Shown here piece by piece: positions 18,705-28,661 of a stretch of 64,000 bases of DNA (the stretch's first letter is position 1; the number at the start of each line of letters is the position of its first letter). The translations under genes and the position numbers were made by a program. This stretch comes from Isoptericola halalbus (lineage in GTDB: Bacteria; Actinomycetota; Actinomycetes; Actinomycetales; Cellulomonadaceae), in contig VJZX01000001.1 of assembly GCA_009663185.1 (NCBI GenBank), positions 310,001 through 374,000 on the forward strand. Direction: 5' to 3'. Under the pieces are notes generated by a model. It was not told the origin of the DNA. It worked only from the letters and a program-made list of their open reading frames with translations, and made no database searches.

Positions 18705-19093
18705 TCAGCTCCGCAGCGCCTCCCACTCGACGTCCGTCAGCAGCCGGGACCTGATGAGGAACCGCACGCCCTCGGGCGCCTCGACGCTGAACCCGGCACC
18801 GCGCCCCGGCACGACGTCGATCGTCAGGTGCGTGTGCTGCCAGTACTCGAACTGCGACCTGCTCATCCAGACCGGCACGCGGAAGCTCGGGTCGTCGTCG
18901 GAGTCGACGACGAGGTCGCCCAGGTGCACGTCCGCGTCGGACACGATGAACTCACCCTGCGGGTAGCACATCGGACTCGACCCGTCGCAGCAGCCGCCGG
19001 ACTGGTGGAACATCAGCTCGCCGTGCCGGCGCCGCAGCCGGGCGAGGAGCCCGGCCGCGGCGTCGGTCACGGCAACTCGCGTCGCCGTCGTCA

Positions 19094-19094
<1 letters not shown>
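18705..19094 (-). CDS. DUF779 family protein (aldehyde dehydrogenase partner)
   Basis: A 129-residue member of DUF779, a family of unknown function almost always encoded next to an acetaldehyde-type aldehyde dehydrogenase. The characteristic segment MFHQSGGCCDGSSPMCY contains three cysteines that could bind metal, and QFEYWQHTHLTIDVVPGRGA is the other conserved block. Its start overlaps the stop of the aldehyde dehydrogenase gene (TGATG), so translation is coupled. Confidence 0.9.
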
Positions 19095-20617
<1,523 letters not shown>

Positions 20618-20685
20618 GCTCTGCCTCCTCGCACGCACTGACGTGGCGCTGCTCTGCGCCGATGCGTGCGACGGTAGGCGGCGGG

Positions 20686-20705
20686 GGGTTGCAGAAGGGT
20701 TGCAG
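20686..20705. promoter_or_regulatory. 11-bp-spaced direct repeat upstream of the aldehyde dehydrogenase
   Basis: GGGTTGCAG occurs twice, at 20686-20694 and 20697-20705, exactly one helical turn apart and 69-88 bp upstream of the dehydrogenase ATG. This is an activator-like position. The core GTTGC/GCAAC recurs upstream of the regulator gene (22012-22028), so both may bind the GAF-type regulator. Confidence 0.5.
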
Positions 20706-20714
20706 CGTGGGGGC

Positions 20715-21959
20715 TCAGCGCAGCGCGGCGTCGAGGACCATGACGTGCGCGCGGGCGCGCGCCGCCTGCGGGCTGCCGGGCTCGGCACGGGCCAGGAGGA
20801 GCGTCCAGGCCTCGAGGTCGTCGGCGGCGTCGGGGTGCCGGGTCCACGCGTCGAGGACGTCGACGTCGGTGCTCGCCAGGACGGCGCAGCGCACCTCGGC
20901 CGAGAGCTCGGCCCGGAGCCGCTCGACGCCGGGAGCTCCTGACCGCGGCAGCAGCGGCGCCCGGTAGGCCCCGAGAGCACCGCGCACGTCGCCGGCGGCG
21001 AGCGCCTCGCGGACCAGGCCGGCGTCGGTGCGCAGCGGCCGGGCGAGCCGGTAGGGCCGGGACTCCGCGAGCGGTGGTCCGACGGAGCGACGCAGCCGGG
21101 AGACCTCGGCCCGGACGGTCACGTCCGACAGCTCGCGAGGGTGCAGGAGCACCGCCAGCGCATCGGCCGACAGGCCCTCGGGATGCTCGGCGAGGAGGAC
21201 GAGGATCTCGGCGTGCCGCAGCGACAGCGAGCGCCGGCCGCCGGTTCCCGTCCAGCGGGGCGAGCCGAGCACCTCGAGCTCGGCCATCGCCACCCGTCCG
21301 GCCGCCGTCGGGCCGAGCGTCCGGGCGAGCTCGCGCTCGACGCTCCCGGTCACGGCCCGCACGAGCGAGAGCACCATCTGCGAGCCGGCGGCCGGGCCCC
21401 CGGTGACGTCGAGGACGCCGAGCACCGCGCCCGTGCGCAGGTCCCTGACGGGTGCAGCGGCGCAGCTGAGTTCTTGCGCGGGTCGGGAGAAGTGCTCGGC
21501 ACCGCGCACGCGCACCGCGCGGCGGGTGGCCAGCGCGGTGCCGGGCGCGTTGGTACCCACGCGGTCCTCGGCCCACAGCGCGCCCTCCACGAACCCGACG
21601 CGGTCGAGGCTCGAGCGCGCACGCAGGTTGCCCTCGACCCACAGGAGGCGACCGGCGTCGTCGGACACGGCGACCACGAGGCCCTCGTCGGTCGCGGCCG
21701 CGACCAGGAGCTCGCGAACGACGGGCATCGCGGCCCGGAGCGGGTGCGACGCGCGGTAGGTCTCGAGGTCGTCGGACTCGAGCCCGACGACGGCGCGCGG
21801 GTCGTCGGGGTCGACGCCGCTGTGCAACGAGCGGCGCCAGGAGGCGGCCACGACGGGGTCGATGCCGGGCAGGAGCGTGCCCGTGGACAGGAACGTCTCA
21901 TGGGCGGCACGCAGCACTCGCGCGTCGCGGATCACGCCCGTCGCCCGCGGATCCTCCAT
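20715..21959 (-). CDS. GAF-domain transcriptional regulator of the aldehyde dehydrogenase operon
   Basis: A 414-residue regulator. The N-terminal part ([32 protein letters not shown]) is the AcoR-like segment that precedes a GAF sensor domain (about residues 60-210, with [12 protein letters not shown] and [20 protein letters not shown]). There is no AAA+ sigma-54 domain. After the GAF domain comes a winged-helix-like region ([32 protein letters not shown]) and a helical tail. Such truncated AcoR relatives are common in actinobacteria next to aldehyde dehydrogenases, which they are thought to control. The gene lies directly upstream on the same strand, 97 bp away. Confidence 0.8.
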   Translation of the reverse strand: MEDPRATGVIRDARVLRAAHETFLSTGTLLPGIDPVVAASWRRSLHSGVDPDDPRAVVGLESDDLETYRASHPLRAAMPVVRELLVAAATDEGLVVAVSDDAGRLLWVEGNLRARSSLDRVGFVEGALWAEDRVGTNAPGTALATRRAVRVRGAEHFSRPAQELSCAAAPVRDLRTGAVLGVLDVTGGPAAGSQMVLSLVRAVTGSVERELARTLGPTAAGRVAMAELEVLGSPRWTGTGGRRSLSLRHAEILVLLAEHPEGLSADALAVLLHPRELSDVTVRAEVSRLRRSVGPPLAESRPYRLARPLRTDAGLVREALAAGDVRGALGAYRAPLLPRSGAPGVERLRAELSAEVRCAVLASTDVDVLDAWTRHPDAADDLEAWTLLLARAEPGSPQAARARAHVMVLDAALR

Positions 21960-22008
21960 CGTGCCTCCGACGTCGTCGTCAGAATGCGGCCAGTGTAGGC
22001 GCGCCCGA

Positions 22009-22028
22009 CAACGTTGCGCGCAGCAACG
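22009..22028. promoter_or_regulatory. CGTTGC/GCAACG inverted repeat upstream of the regulator
   Basis: CGTTGC (22012-22017) and GCAACG (22023-22028) form an inverted repeat with a 5-bp spacer, 50-70 bp upstream of the regulator start. The left arm lies in the palindrome CAACGTTG (22009-22016). The GCAAC core matches the repeats upstream of the aldehyde dehydrogenase, suggesting autoregulation. Confidence 0.4.
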
Positions 22029-22139
22029 AGCCGCCGATGTCTCATATTGTGGTCCCACATCGTGGACGGGTGGTGTCGTGGCAGGTGGAGCGGTCCTTAC
22101 AGTGGCTCGGACAGCCAGCCGGCCCGAGGAGGAACACCC

Positions 22140-23051
22140 ATGCCTGCACCGCTCGACCCGCACCCCCGCCTTGCCGAGTACGCCCACCCGGAGCGCCTCG
22201 TCACGACCGAGTGGCTCGCGCAGAACCTCGACAACCCCGACCTCGTGGTCGTCGAGTCCGACGAGGACGTCCTCCTCTACGAGACCGGCCACATCCCCGG
22301 GTCGGTCAAGGTCGACTGGCACACCGACCTGCTGCTGCCGGTCGAGCGCGACTACCTCGAGGGCCCCGACTTCGCCAAGCTGCTCGGCTCGAAGGGCATC
22401 TCACGCGACACGACGATCGTGCTCTACGGCGACAAGAACAACTGGTGGGCCGCGTACACCGCGTGGGTGTTCACGCTGTTCGGCCACGAGGACGTCCGCC
22501 TGCTCGATGGCGGCCGCAACCTGTGGGTGGCCGAGGGCCGCGAGCTGACCACGGAGGTCCCGACCCCGGCGCCCGCCGAGTACCCGACCGTCGAGCGCGA
22601 CGACTCGACCTTCCGCGCCTTCAAGGAGGACGTGCTCGCCCACCTCGGCACGGGGCCGCTCGTCGACATCCGCTCGCCGCAGGAGTACACCGGCGAGCGC
22701 CTGCACATCCCCGACTACCCGGAGGAGGGCGTGCTGCGCGGCGGCCACATCCCCACGGCGCACAGCGTCCCGTGGGCCACGGCCGTGTCCGAGGACGGCA
22801 CGTACAAGACCCGCGCCGAGCTCGAGGCGATCTACCGGGAGGGCGGCCTCGGCATCGCCGCGGACGACAGGGTGATCACCTACTGCCGCATCGGCGAGCG
22901 CTCGAGCCACACGTGGTTCGCCCTGCACTTCCTGCTCGGCATCCCCGACGTGCGCAACTACGACGGCTCCTGGACCGAGTGGGGCAACGCCGTGCGCGTG
23001 CCGATCGTCGCGGGCGACCAGCCGGGCGAGGTGCCGGCCAGGGCCGCCTGA
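22140..23051 (+). CDS. sseA: Thiosulfate/3-mercaptopyruvate sulfurtransferase
   Basis: Transfers sulfane sulfur from thiosulfate or mercaptopyruvate to an acceptor. The 303-residue protein has two rhodanese domains. The N-terminal one is inactive (YGDKNNWWA in place of a catalytic Cys loop), and the C-terminal one has the active-site loop [11 protein letters not shown] with Cys249. The ATG at 22140 follows GAGGAACACC. It is followed after 12 bp by sufE, giving a two-gene sulfur-transfer operon, an arrangement common in actinobacteria. Divergent from the GAF regulator. Confidence 0.92.
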   Translation: MPAPLDPHPRLAEYAHPERLVTTEWLAQNLDNPDLVVVESDEDVLLYETGHIPGSVKVDWHTDLLLPVERDYLEGPDFAKLLGSKGISRDTTIVLYGDKNNWWAAYTAWVFTLFGHEDVRLLDGGRNLWVAEGRELTTEVPTPAPAEYPTVERDDSTFRAFKEDVLAHLGTGPLVDIRSPQEYTGERLHIPDYPEEGVLRGGHIPTAHSVPWATAVSEDGTYKTRAELEAIYREGGLGIAADDRVITYCRIGERSSHTWFALHFLLGIPDVRNYDGSWTEWGNAVRVPIVAGDQPGEVPARAA

Positions 23052-23063
23052 GAGACTGGACCC

Positions 23064-23513
23064 ATGACCGACGCCACCACGATCGACCGGCTGCCCGGCC
23101 AGCTCGCCGAGATCCGCGACGACTTTCTCGCGCTCGGCGAGCCGGACCGGCTGCAGCTCCTGCTCGAGTTCTCGCGCGAGCTGCCGGAGCTGCCCGCCCG
23201 CTACGCCGCGACGCCGGGGCTCCTCGAGCGCGTCCAGGAGTGCCAGTCCCCCGTCCGCGCGTTCGCCGAGGTGGCCGACGGCGTCGTGCACTTCTACGCC
23301 ACGGCGCCCCAGGAAGCGCCGACGACGCGAGGCTTCGCGTCGATCCTCGCGCAGGGCCTGTCGGGGCTCACCACTCAGCAGGTGCTCGACGTGCCCGACG
23401 AGTTCCCCCTCATGCTGGGCCTGACGCGCGCCGTGAGCGCGCTGCGCCTGAACGGGATGGCGGGCATGCTCACGCGCGCCAAGCGCCAGGTGCGCGAGCA
23501 GCTCGCGGCCTGA
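23064..23513 (+). CDS. sufE: SufE family sulfur acceptor protein
   Basis: A 149-residue SufE-like protein that accepts persulfide sulfur from a cysteine desulfurase or sulfurtransferase and passes it to Fe-S assembly. The acceptor Cys60 lies in ERVQECQSPV, the normal position, and the C-terminal FASILAQGLSGLTTQQVL block is conserved. The gene is 12 bp after sseA, so the partner here may be the sulfurtransferase. The ATG lacks a strong ribosome site, which suggests coupling to sseA translation. Confidence 0.9.
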   Translation: MTDATTIDRLPGQLAEIRDDFLALGEPDRLQLLLEFSRELPELPARYAATPGLLERVQECQSPVRAFAEVADGVVHFYATAPQEAPTTRGFASILAQGLSGLTTQQVLDVPDEFPLMLGLTRAVSALRLNGMAGMLTRAKRQVREQLAA

Positions 23514-23533
23514 CCTACGCCATCGGACGCGGG

Positions 23534-23758
23534 TCAGTAGTCGAACAGCTCGCCGAGCCACGACTCCCGGCCCCGGGCGGAAGGCGCCGCCGACGGACCG
23601 CTCACCTCGGCGGCGATCTCGGCCTCCATCGAGCGGTCGATGATCTTGTCCAGCTCGCCACGGTCGAGCCACACGCCGCGGCACGTCGGGCAGTAGTCGA
23701 TCTCGACCCCCCTACGCTCGGAGACAACCAGGGTGGACTGGTCGTGGGGGCACTGCAT
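23534..23758 (-). CDS. Small zf-TFIIB zinc-ribbon protein
   Basis: A 74-residue protein with one zinc ribbon: MQCPHDQSTLVV supplies Cys3 and a His, and DYCPTCRGVWLDRGELDKII gives the second pair and the conserved GVWLDRGEL. This is the zf-TFIIB/YjdM-like single-ribbon family, with no known function. The ATG at 23758 is preferred over an upstream in-frame start because it begins at the first zinc ligand and has GAAGGAGCG upstream. It is divergent from the FAD monooxygenase. Confidence 0.85.
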   Translation of the reverse strand: MQCPHDQSTLVVSERRGVEIDYCPTCRGVWLDRGELDKIIDRSMEAEIAAEVSGPSAAPSARGRESWLGELFDY

Positions 23759-23832
23759 CGTGTCGCTCCTTCGTCCGGTCGCCATCACAACGGCCGGCGT
23801 GTTCCTTCGGTTCCCGCCGGGAGGGCAGGGAC

Positions 23833-25014
23833 ATGCGCGCGCTCGTGGCGGGTGCCGGGATCGCCGGGCTGACCGTCGCAGACGGGCTCGCGCGCGGCGG
23901 GTGGGACGTCACGGTCGTCGAGCAGGCACCGGGACCGCGCGGCCAGGGGTACATGATCGACTTCTTCGGCCCCGGCTACGACGCCGCCGAGAAGACCGGC
24001 CTGCTCGCTCATCTGCGGCGTCGTGCCTACGACATCGCCGAGATCGCGTGGGTCGACGAGCGCGGGCGTACGCGGGCCCGCCTGGACTACGGTGCGATGC
24101 GCGACGCCGTCCAGGGCCGGCTCTTCAGCCTCCTGCGGCCCGACGTCGAGGACGCCCTCCGGGAGCGGCTGCCCGGTACGGTCGACGTGCGCCACGGGCA
24201 CCGCCTGACGTCCTTCGACGACGACGGCGACACCGTGACCGTGCGCCTCGCGGTCGACGGCGCACCCGGCACGACCCGGCTGGAGGCCGACGTGCTGGTC
24301 GGCGCAGACGGCATCCACTCGCGGGTGCGCGGGCTGCTGCTGGGTACGGAGCCCGAGTCGCACCTGCGGCACCTGGGCTACCAGACCTGCGCGTACACGT
24401 TCGTGGACGAGGCCCTGCACGAGCACTGGCGGGGACGGTTCGCCATGACGGACACCGTCGACCGGTCCGTCGGGGTGTACGCGGCGCGTGGCGGCCTGGT
24501 GGCGATGTTCGGCGTCCACCGCGTCGACGGCCCCGGCCTGCCCGACGACCCGCGCGAGGAGGTCGCGCGCCGCTACGCCGGTCTGGGCCCGCAGATCGAC
24601 GAGATCCTGGCGCACCGCCCCGCGGCCGACGAGCTCTACTACGACCAGGTCGCCCAGGTCGTCGTCCCACGGTGGGGTGCCGGTCGCGTCGTCCTGGCGG
24701 GCGACGCGGCCGGCGCAGTGTCCCTCCTCGCGGGCCAAGGTGCGTCCCTCGCCGTCGCGGGCGGCACGCTCCTCGCGGACCGGCTGCTCCGGCACGACGT
24801 CCCGGCCGCGATCGTCTCCTACGAGCGCGAGCTGCGTCCCGTGGTCGAGGAGAGGCAGGCGGCCGGCCGTCGGGCCGCCGGCTCGTTCGTCCCGCGCGAC
24901 CGGCTCGGGCTGTGGACCAGGCGCGCCGCGCTGCGGGGGCTGCGCGTGCCGGGCCTCCGACGCGCTCTCCTCGCCCGGCTCGTCGGCAAGCAGGCAGAGC
25001 TGTTCCGTGCCTGA
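23833..25014 (+). CDS. FAD-dependent monooxygenase (aromatic hydroxylase family)
   Basis: A 393-residue flavoprotein of the PHBH/UbiH fold. It has the FAD Rossmann motif GAGIAGL (7-13), the middle DG-type motif LVGADGIHSRVRG, and the third motif GDAAGAVSLLAGQGASLA. It should use NAD(P)H and O2 to hydroxylate a small molecule. The substrate is not evident. The N-terminal GQGYMIDFFGPGYDAAEKTGL matches the subgroup often annotated with tetracycline-modifying or related oxygenases, but no such function is claimed. The ATG at 23833 follows GGGAGGGCAGGG. Confidence 0.85.
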   Translation: MRALVAGAGIAGLTVADGLARGGWDVTVVEQAPGPRGQGYMIDFFGPGYDAAEKTGLLAHLRRRAYDIAEIAWVDERGRTRARLDYGAMRDAVQGRLFSLLRPDVEDALRERLPGTVDVRHGHRLTSFDDDGDTVTVRLAVDGAPGTTRLEADVLVGADGIHSRVRGLLLGTEPESHLRHLGYQTCAYTFVDEALHEHWRGRFAMTDTVDRSVGVYAARGGLVAMFGVHRVDGPGLPDDPREEVARRYAGLGPQIDEILAHRPAADELYYDQVAQVVVPRWGAGRVVLAGDAAGAVSLLAGQGASLAVAGGTLLADRLLRHDVPAAIVSYERELRPVVEERQAAGRRAAGSFVPRDRLGLWTRRAALRGLRVPGLRRALLARLVGKQAELFRA

Positions 25015-25069
25015 CCACACCGCGATCCCACGCACGGCGAACGTCCCCGCATGTGCAAGAGTGGTCGCC

Positions 25070-25459
25070 ATGACGGTGCTCGTGGCCTACAACGCGTCGC
25101 CGCACGGCGAGGCTGCCGTCCGCACGGCGGTCGCCGAGGCTGCGCGACGCCGCCTCCCCCTGGCGGTCCTCGACCTGCATCCTGAGCACTCGGCGTCACC
25201 CGTCGACGACGGGCTCGCCGCACTGCTCGCGGACGCACCGCCCGAGGTCCAGGTGGCCCCGGTGACGGTTCGCCCCGAGGGCACCGAACCGGCCGATGCG
25301 ATCCTCGACGCTGCCGAGGCGTCCGGGGCGACGCTCGTCGTCCTCGGCTCGCGCAAGCGTTCGTCGATGGGCACGTTCCTCATGGGATCGACGACGCAGC
25401 GGGTCCTGCTCGACTCCCCCGTCCCCGTGCTCGTGGTCAAGGACGCCTACGACCGATGA
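25070..25459 (+). CDS. Universal stress protein (UspA family)
   Basis: A 129-residue single-domain Usp. It begins TVLVAYNASPHGEAAVRTAV and ends with the ATP-binding G-x2-G-x9-G-S/T type loop in GSRKRSSMGTFLMGSTTQRV. The ATP-binding form is therefore expected. Usp proteins respond to stress and growth arrest. The exact role is unknown. The gene lies 55 bp after the monooxygenase on the same strand and may be co-transcribed. Confidence 0.88.
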   Translation: MTVLVAYNASPHGEAAVRTAVAEAARRRLPLAVLDLHPEHSASPVDDGLAALLADAPPEVQVAPVTVRPEGTEPADAILDAAEASGATLVVLGSRKRSSMGTFLMGSTTQRVLLDSPVPVLVVKDAYDR

Positions 25460-25529
25460 GGTGACGTTCAGCGCCCGGGGTGGCGCGTCGTCGCGCTCGC
25501 CGGACGGTTCGGCAGGCCCCCGCGACCTG

Positions 25530-25765
25530 CACTTTCATCCCGAGCGCACCACGTTGACACCACTGTGCCATCAGAAGTGTCGACGAGCTGCAGCACCAGC
25601 TCGCCACCGCAGCCGCCGGCGGGGACGAGGCACGTGAACTCGCCGACCGCCTGACGGCGCCCCTCGACACCGCCGTCCGACTCGTGCTGTTCGATGCGCT
25701 CTCGACCGCGGCGAACGAGATCACGGCCGACCTCGCCCCGGGGTCTGTCGACGTGCGGCCTCCAC
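25530..25765 (+). pseudogene. Truncated HicB-like antitoxin-type protein
   Basis: The frame from 25576 reads SVDELQHQLATAAAGGDEAR followed by LADRLTAPLDTAVRLVLFDA and ALSTAANEITADLAPGSVDVR. This resembles the N-terminal helical half of small actinobacterial proteins annotated as HicB/Arc-like antitoxins, recalled from memory. An apparent start segment (DLHFHPERTTLT) is in another frame, and the C-terminal half after SVDVR is missing. No partner toxin is visible. It appears to be a decayed gene. Confidence 0.45.
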
Positions 25766-25780
25766 CCGCCGGCGACCCGA

Positions 25781-26950
25781 TCACACCCGCACGAGGGGAC
25801 GCAGGTCGCCCCGCGCCGCCCGCACGTGCTCGGTCGGGAGGTTCTGCACGCCCCCAGCCTCGGCTACCCACCAGCCGAGGTTGGGGGCGCGGCTCACGTA
25901 GCCGTCGCGCAGCACGTGCCGCAGCGCGGTGTCGGCGAGCAGCACGCCGTCGCGCCAGCCACCCTCGGACCCGGGCGCGGCGAGGATGCGCAGGCCGCGC
26001 CGGAAGACGACTCGCCCGTCGACCCGCTCGTAGCCGGGCTTGAGCCGCTTCACGGCGTTGATCAGGCGAAAGGCCCACGGCGGGTCCGGGTCCAGCAGGA
26101 GCGGGGCGCGCCGGGACAGCTGGCCCGCGAGCCGGCCCGCGTCGATGTCGACGCCGACCGCGGCGAGCTCCTCGGCCATCCACTCGAGCGCCAGGTCCGA
26201 CAGGCCGCAGCGCGCCCCACCGCCACCGACGTCGCCGTGCGTGCCCGGGAACCACACCTGCTCCACCCGACCGGGGGGGTCGCCGTCGGGCACCTCCCAC
26301 AGGCACGGGGCGAAGGTGATCCGGCGCTCGTCGATCGCGAGCGCCTGACGGGCGGTCTGCACGACCGCCGAGAGCCGCACGTCGTGGAAGCGGTGCTTGC
26401 GCCGCGACAGCACGGGCACGCCCAGCGCCCCGACGGTGTCGAAGACGCCGAGGAACCGCACGGGCGCGTCCCACGAGTGCTCGGCCTTGAACCGTGCCTT
26501 CTCGCGCGCGACGGCGCCGGCCTCGGCGCCCTCGGGGCGCAGGGCGCTCAACCGGTAGAGGCGCTCGGCCTCACCCAGGAGCCCCGCGTCGACGGCCCCG
26601 GCGGTCAGGAGGCCGACCTGCGAGATCATGCCCGCGACGCTGCGCGCGGTGTACACGCCGCGCGAGTAGCCGAGGATGACGATCTCGTCCCCTGGCGCGT
26701 AGCTCATCGCGAGGAACCGGTAGCCCTCGACGACGTTGCGGGTGAATCCGTAGCCGAAGGCGCCGCCGAGCAGCCGGTCGACGGTGTAGCCGCGCGAGCC
26801 CACGCCGCCGACGTACCCGACGACCTGCACGGTGTCCGTGCCCGGGACGACCCCGGACCGCACCGCCCGCGCGAGCTTCTCGATGTTGGACACCTGCGGG
26901 TTCACCGCGTGGTTCCACGTGCCGTCGCAACACAGGACGAGTCGTCTCAT
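25781..26950 (-). CDS. DUF2235 domain protein (putative alpha/beta hydrolase)
   Basis: A 389-residue protein of the DUF2235 family, related to Tle-type phospholipase effectors. The N-terminal LVLCCDGTWNHAVNPQVSNI and the nucleophile-elbow-like ILGYSRGVYTARSVAGMI are the family hallmarks, and FLGVFDTVGALG and WFPGTHGDVGGGG supply the expected acidic and His residues. No signal peptide or type VI secretion genes are near, so an effector role is unlikely. A cytoplasmic hydrolase of unknown substrate is the best description. The ATG at 26950 was chosen because family homology begins there. Confidence 0.85.
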   Translation of the reverse strand: MRRLVLCCDGTWNHAVNPQVSNIEKLARAVRSGVVPGTDTVQVVGYVGGVGSRGYTVDRLLGGAFGYGFTRNVVEGYRFLAMSYAPGDEIVILGYSRGVYTARSVAGMISQVGLLTAGAVDAGLLGEAERLYRLSALRPEGAEAGAVAREKARFKAEHSWDAPVRFLGVFDTVGALGVPVLSRRKHRFHDVRLSAVVQTARQALAIDERRITFAPCLWEVPDGDPPGRVEQVWFPGTHGDVGGGGARCGLSDLALEWMAEELAAVGVDIDAGRLAGQLSRRAPLLLDPDPPWAFRLINAVKRLKPGYERVDGRVVFRRGLRILAAPGSEGGWRDGVLLADTALRHVLRDGYVSRAPNLGWWVAEAGGVQNLPTEHVRAARGDLRPLVRV

Positions 26951-27017
26951 GGGGTTCCTCCACCAGTGAGGAGCACCACGACCGCCGGCTGATACACCCC
27001 GCCGGTGGAAAGTGCGC

Positions 27018-27779
27018 TCAGCGCAGCCGGCGCAGGAACTCGCGCGTGCGCTCGCGTTGCGGGTCGTCGAGCACCTGCCCCGGCGCGCCGCGCTCGTGCA
27101 CGCGTCCGTCGTGCAGGAACACGACCTCGTCGGCGACCTCGCGAGCGAAGCCCATCTCGTGGGTCGCCACAAGCATGGTCGTGCCCTCGTCGCGCAGGGC
27201 GTGGAGCAGGTCGAGCACCTCGCCCACGAGCTCGGGGTCGAGCGCGGAGGTGATCTCGTCGAGCAGGAGGAGCTCGGGCCCGGACACGAGAGCGCGGGCG
27301 ATCGCGGCCCGCTGCTGCTCGCCGCCCGAGAGCTGGTCGGGGTAGGCGCGCGCCTTGTGCGCGAGCCCGACCTTCTCGAGCATGGCGAGCCCGGCCTGGT
27401 CGGCCTCGGCCCGCGGCCGGCGGTGCACGACGCGCGGGGCGAGCGTCACGTTGTCGAGCACCCGCAGGTGCGGGAACAGGTTGTACTGCTGGAAGACGAG
27501 GGCGAGCCGGGAGCGGACCACGTTCGCGTCGACCCACGGGTCGGCCACGTCCTCGCCGTCGAGCAGCACCTGGCCGTCGTCGACGTCCTCGAGCAGGTCG
27601 ACCACGCGCAGCAGCGTCGACTTCCCGGACCCCGACGAGCCCACGACGACGACGCAGGCGTGCTCGCCGACGTCGAGGTCGATGCCGTCGAGCACGACCC
27701 TGCGGTCCTCGCCCGCGCCGTACGTCTTGCGCACCCCGCGCAGGGACAGCAACGGCTGAGAAGCCCCCGGAGCGATCAC
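27018..27779 (-). CDS. Polar amino acid ABC transporter, ATP-binding protein
   Basis: A 253-residue ABC ATPase of the GlnQ/HisP family. Walker A is GSSGSGKS (47-54), the Q-loop follows in LVFQQYNLFPH, the signature is LSGGEQQRAAIARAL, and Walker B is ELLLLDEITSALDPE. LVATHEMGFAREV carries the switch His. It drives import of an amino acid with the permease and lipoprotein encoded upstream. The start is GTG at 27779, overlapping the permease stop (GTGA). It is the last gene of a three-gene operon. Confidence 0.94.
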   Translation of the reverse strand: MIAPGASQPLLSLRGVRKTYGAGEDRRVVLDGIDLDVGEHACVVVVGSSGSGKSTLLRVVDLLEDVDDGQVLLDGEDVADPWVDANVVRSRLALVFQQYNLFPHLRVLDNVTLAPRVVHRRPRAEADQAGLAMLEKVGLAHKARAYPDQLSGGEQQRAAIARALVSGPELLLLDEITSALDPELVGEVLDLLHALRDEGTTMLVATHEMGFAREVADEVVFLHDGRVHERGAPGQVLDDPQRERTREFLRRLR

Positions 27780-28648
27780 CGCAACACCCCCGCACCGGGC
27801 ACGCCGCGCAGCTGCCCGCGCCACCCTTGCCGTGCCGACCACGCGTCCACGAGCCGCGTGAGCGGGATCGAGATCAGCAGGAACAGGATCCCGGCCACGA
27901 CGTACGGGGTGAAGTTGTAGTTGCCGGTGGTGGCGATCTGCGCCGCGCGGATCGCGTCCACGGCTCCGAGGATCGAGATGAGCCCAGAGTCCTTCTGCAG
28001 GGACACCAGCACGCTCGCCACCGGCGCGGTCACGTTCCGCACGGCCTGCGGGAGGACGACGCGGCGCGCCGCCTGCCCGCGCGTGAGCCCGAGCGACCGC
28101 GCCGCGGCGCCCTGCGACGGGTGTACCGACTCGATGCCGGCGCGGAAGATCTCGGTGAGATACGCCGTGTAGGTGAGGACGATCGCGAGCCCGCCCAGGA
28201 ACGCCGCGCTCACGGGGAGCCACTCGAGCCGCAGCGCGGGCAGCCCGAACCCGACGAGCAGCAGCACCAGCAGCACGGGCACGCCGCGGAACACGTCGAC
28301 GTAGACGGTCGCGAGAACCCGCAGGGGGAACAGCGCCGGCAGCCGCGACGTGCGCACCACGGCGATCAGCAGGCCGACGGCGAGCCCCACGACCGACGCC
28401 ACGACCCACACCCGCAGGTTGAGCCACAGGCCGACCGCGACGTCGGGCAGCACCTCCCACGCCCGCTCGGGCGAGAAGAACGCCTGCCGCGCGCGCTCCC
28501 AGCCCGGCGCGTTCGTCACGACGAGGACGACGCCCGCCAGCACGACCGCCGTCGCGACTCCGGCCACGAGCAGCGCCCTGCGGTGCTGGGCGCGCCGGAA
28601 CGCCTCGCGGGCGCGGGCACGCTCGGACGGCACCCAGGCGTCGGTCAT
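27776..28648 (-). CDS. Polar amino acid ABC transporter, permease
   Basis: A 290-residue HisM/GlnP-type membrane subunit. It has an extra N-terminal helix (residues 25-47), then the family core with VDVFRGVPVLLVLLLVGFGL and the ATPase-coupling EAA loop EIFRAGIESVHPSQGAAARSLG. A single permease gene implies a homodimer. It lies between the lipoprotein (13 bp upstream) and the ATPase (4-bp overlap). The substrate cannot be told from sequence. Confidence 0.92.
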   Translation of the reverse strand: MTDAWVPSERARAREAFRRAQHRRALLVAGVATAVVLAGVVLVVTNAPGWERARQAFFSPERAWEVLPDVAVGLWLNLRVWVVASVVGLAVGLLIAVVRTSRLPALFPLRVLATVYVDVFRGVPVLLVLLLVGFGLPALRLEWLPVSAAFLGGLAIVLTYTAYLTEIFRAGIESVHPSQGAAARSLGLTRGQAARRVVLPQAVRNVTAPVASVLVSLQKDSGLISILGAVDAIRAAQIATTGNYNFTPYVVAGILFLLISIPLTRLVDAWSARQGWRGQLRGVPGAGVLR

Positions 28649-28661
28649 CGCAGGCGGGGCC

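Noticed and set aside
23514-23533. Terminator after sufE
   Set aside because: The gap is only 20 bp and shows no inverted repeat worth reporting.
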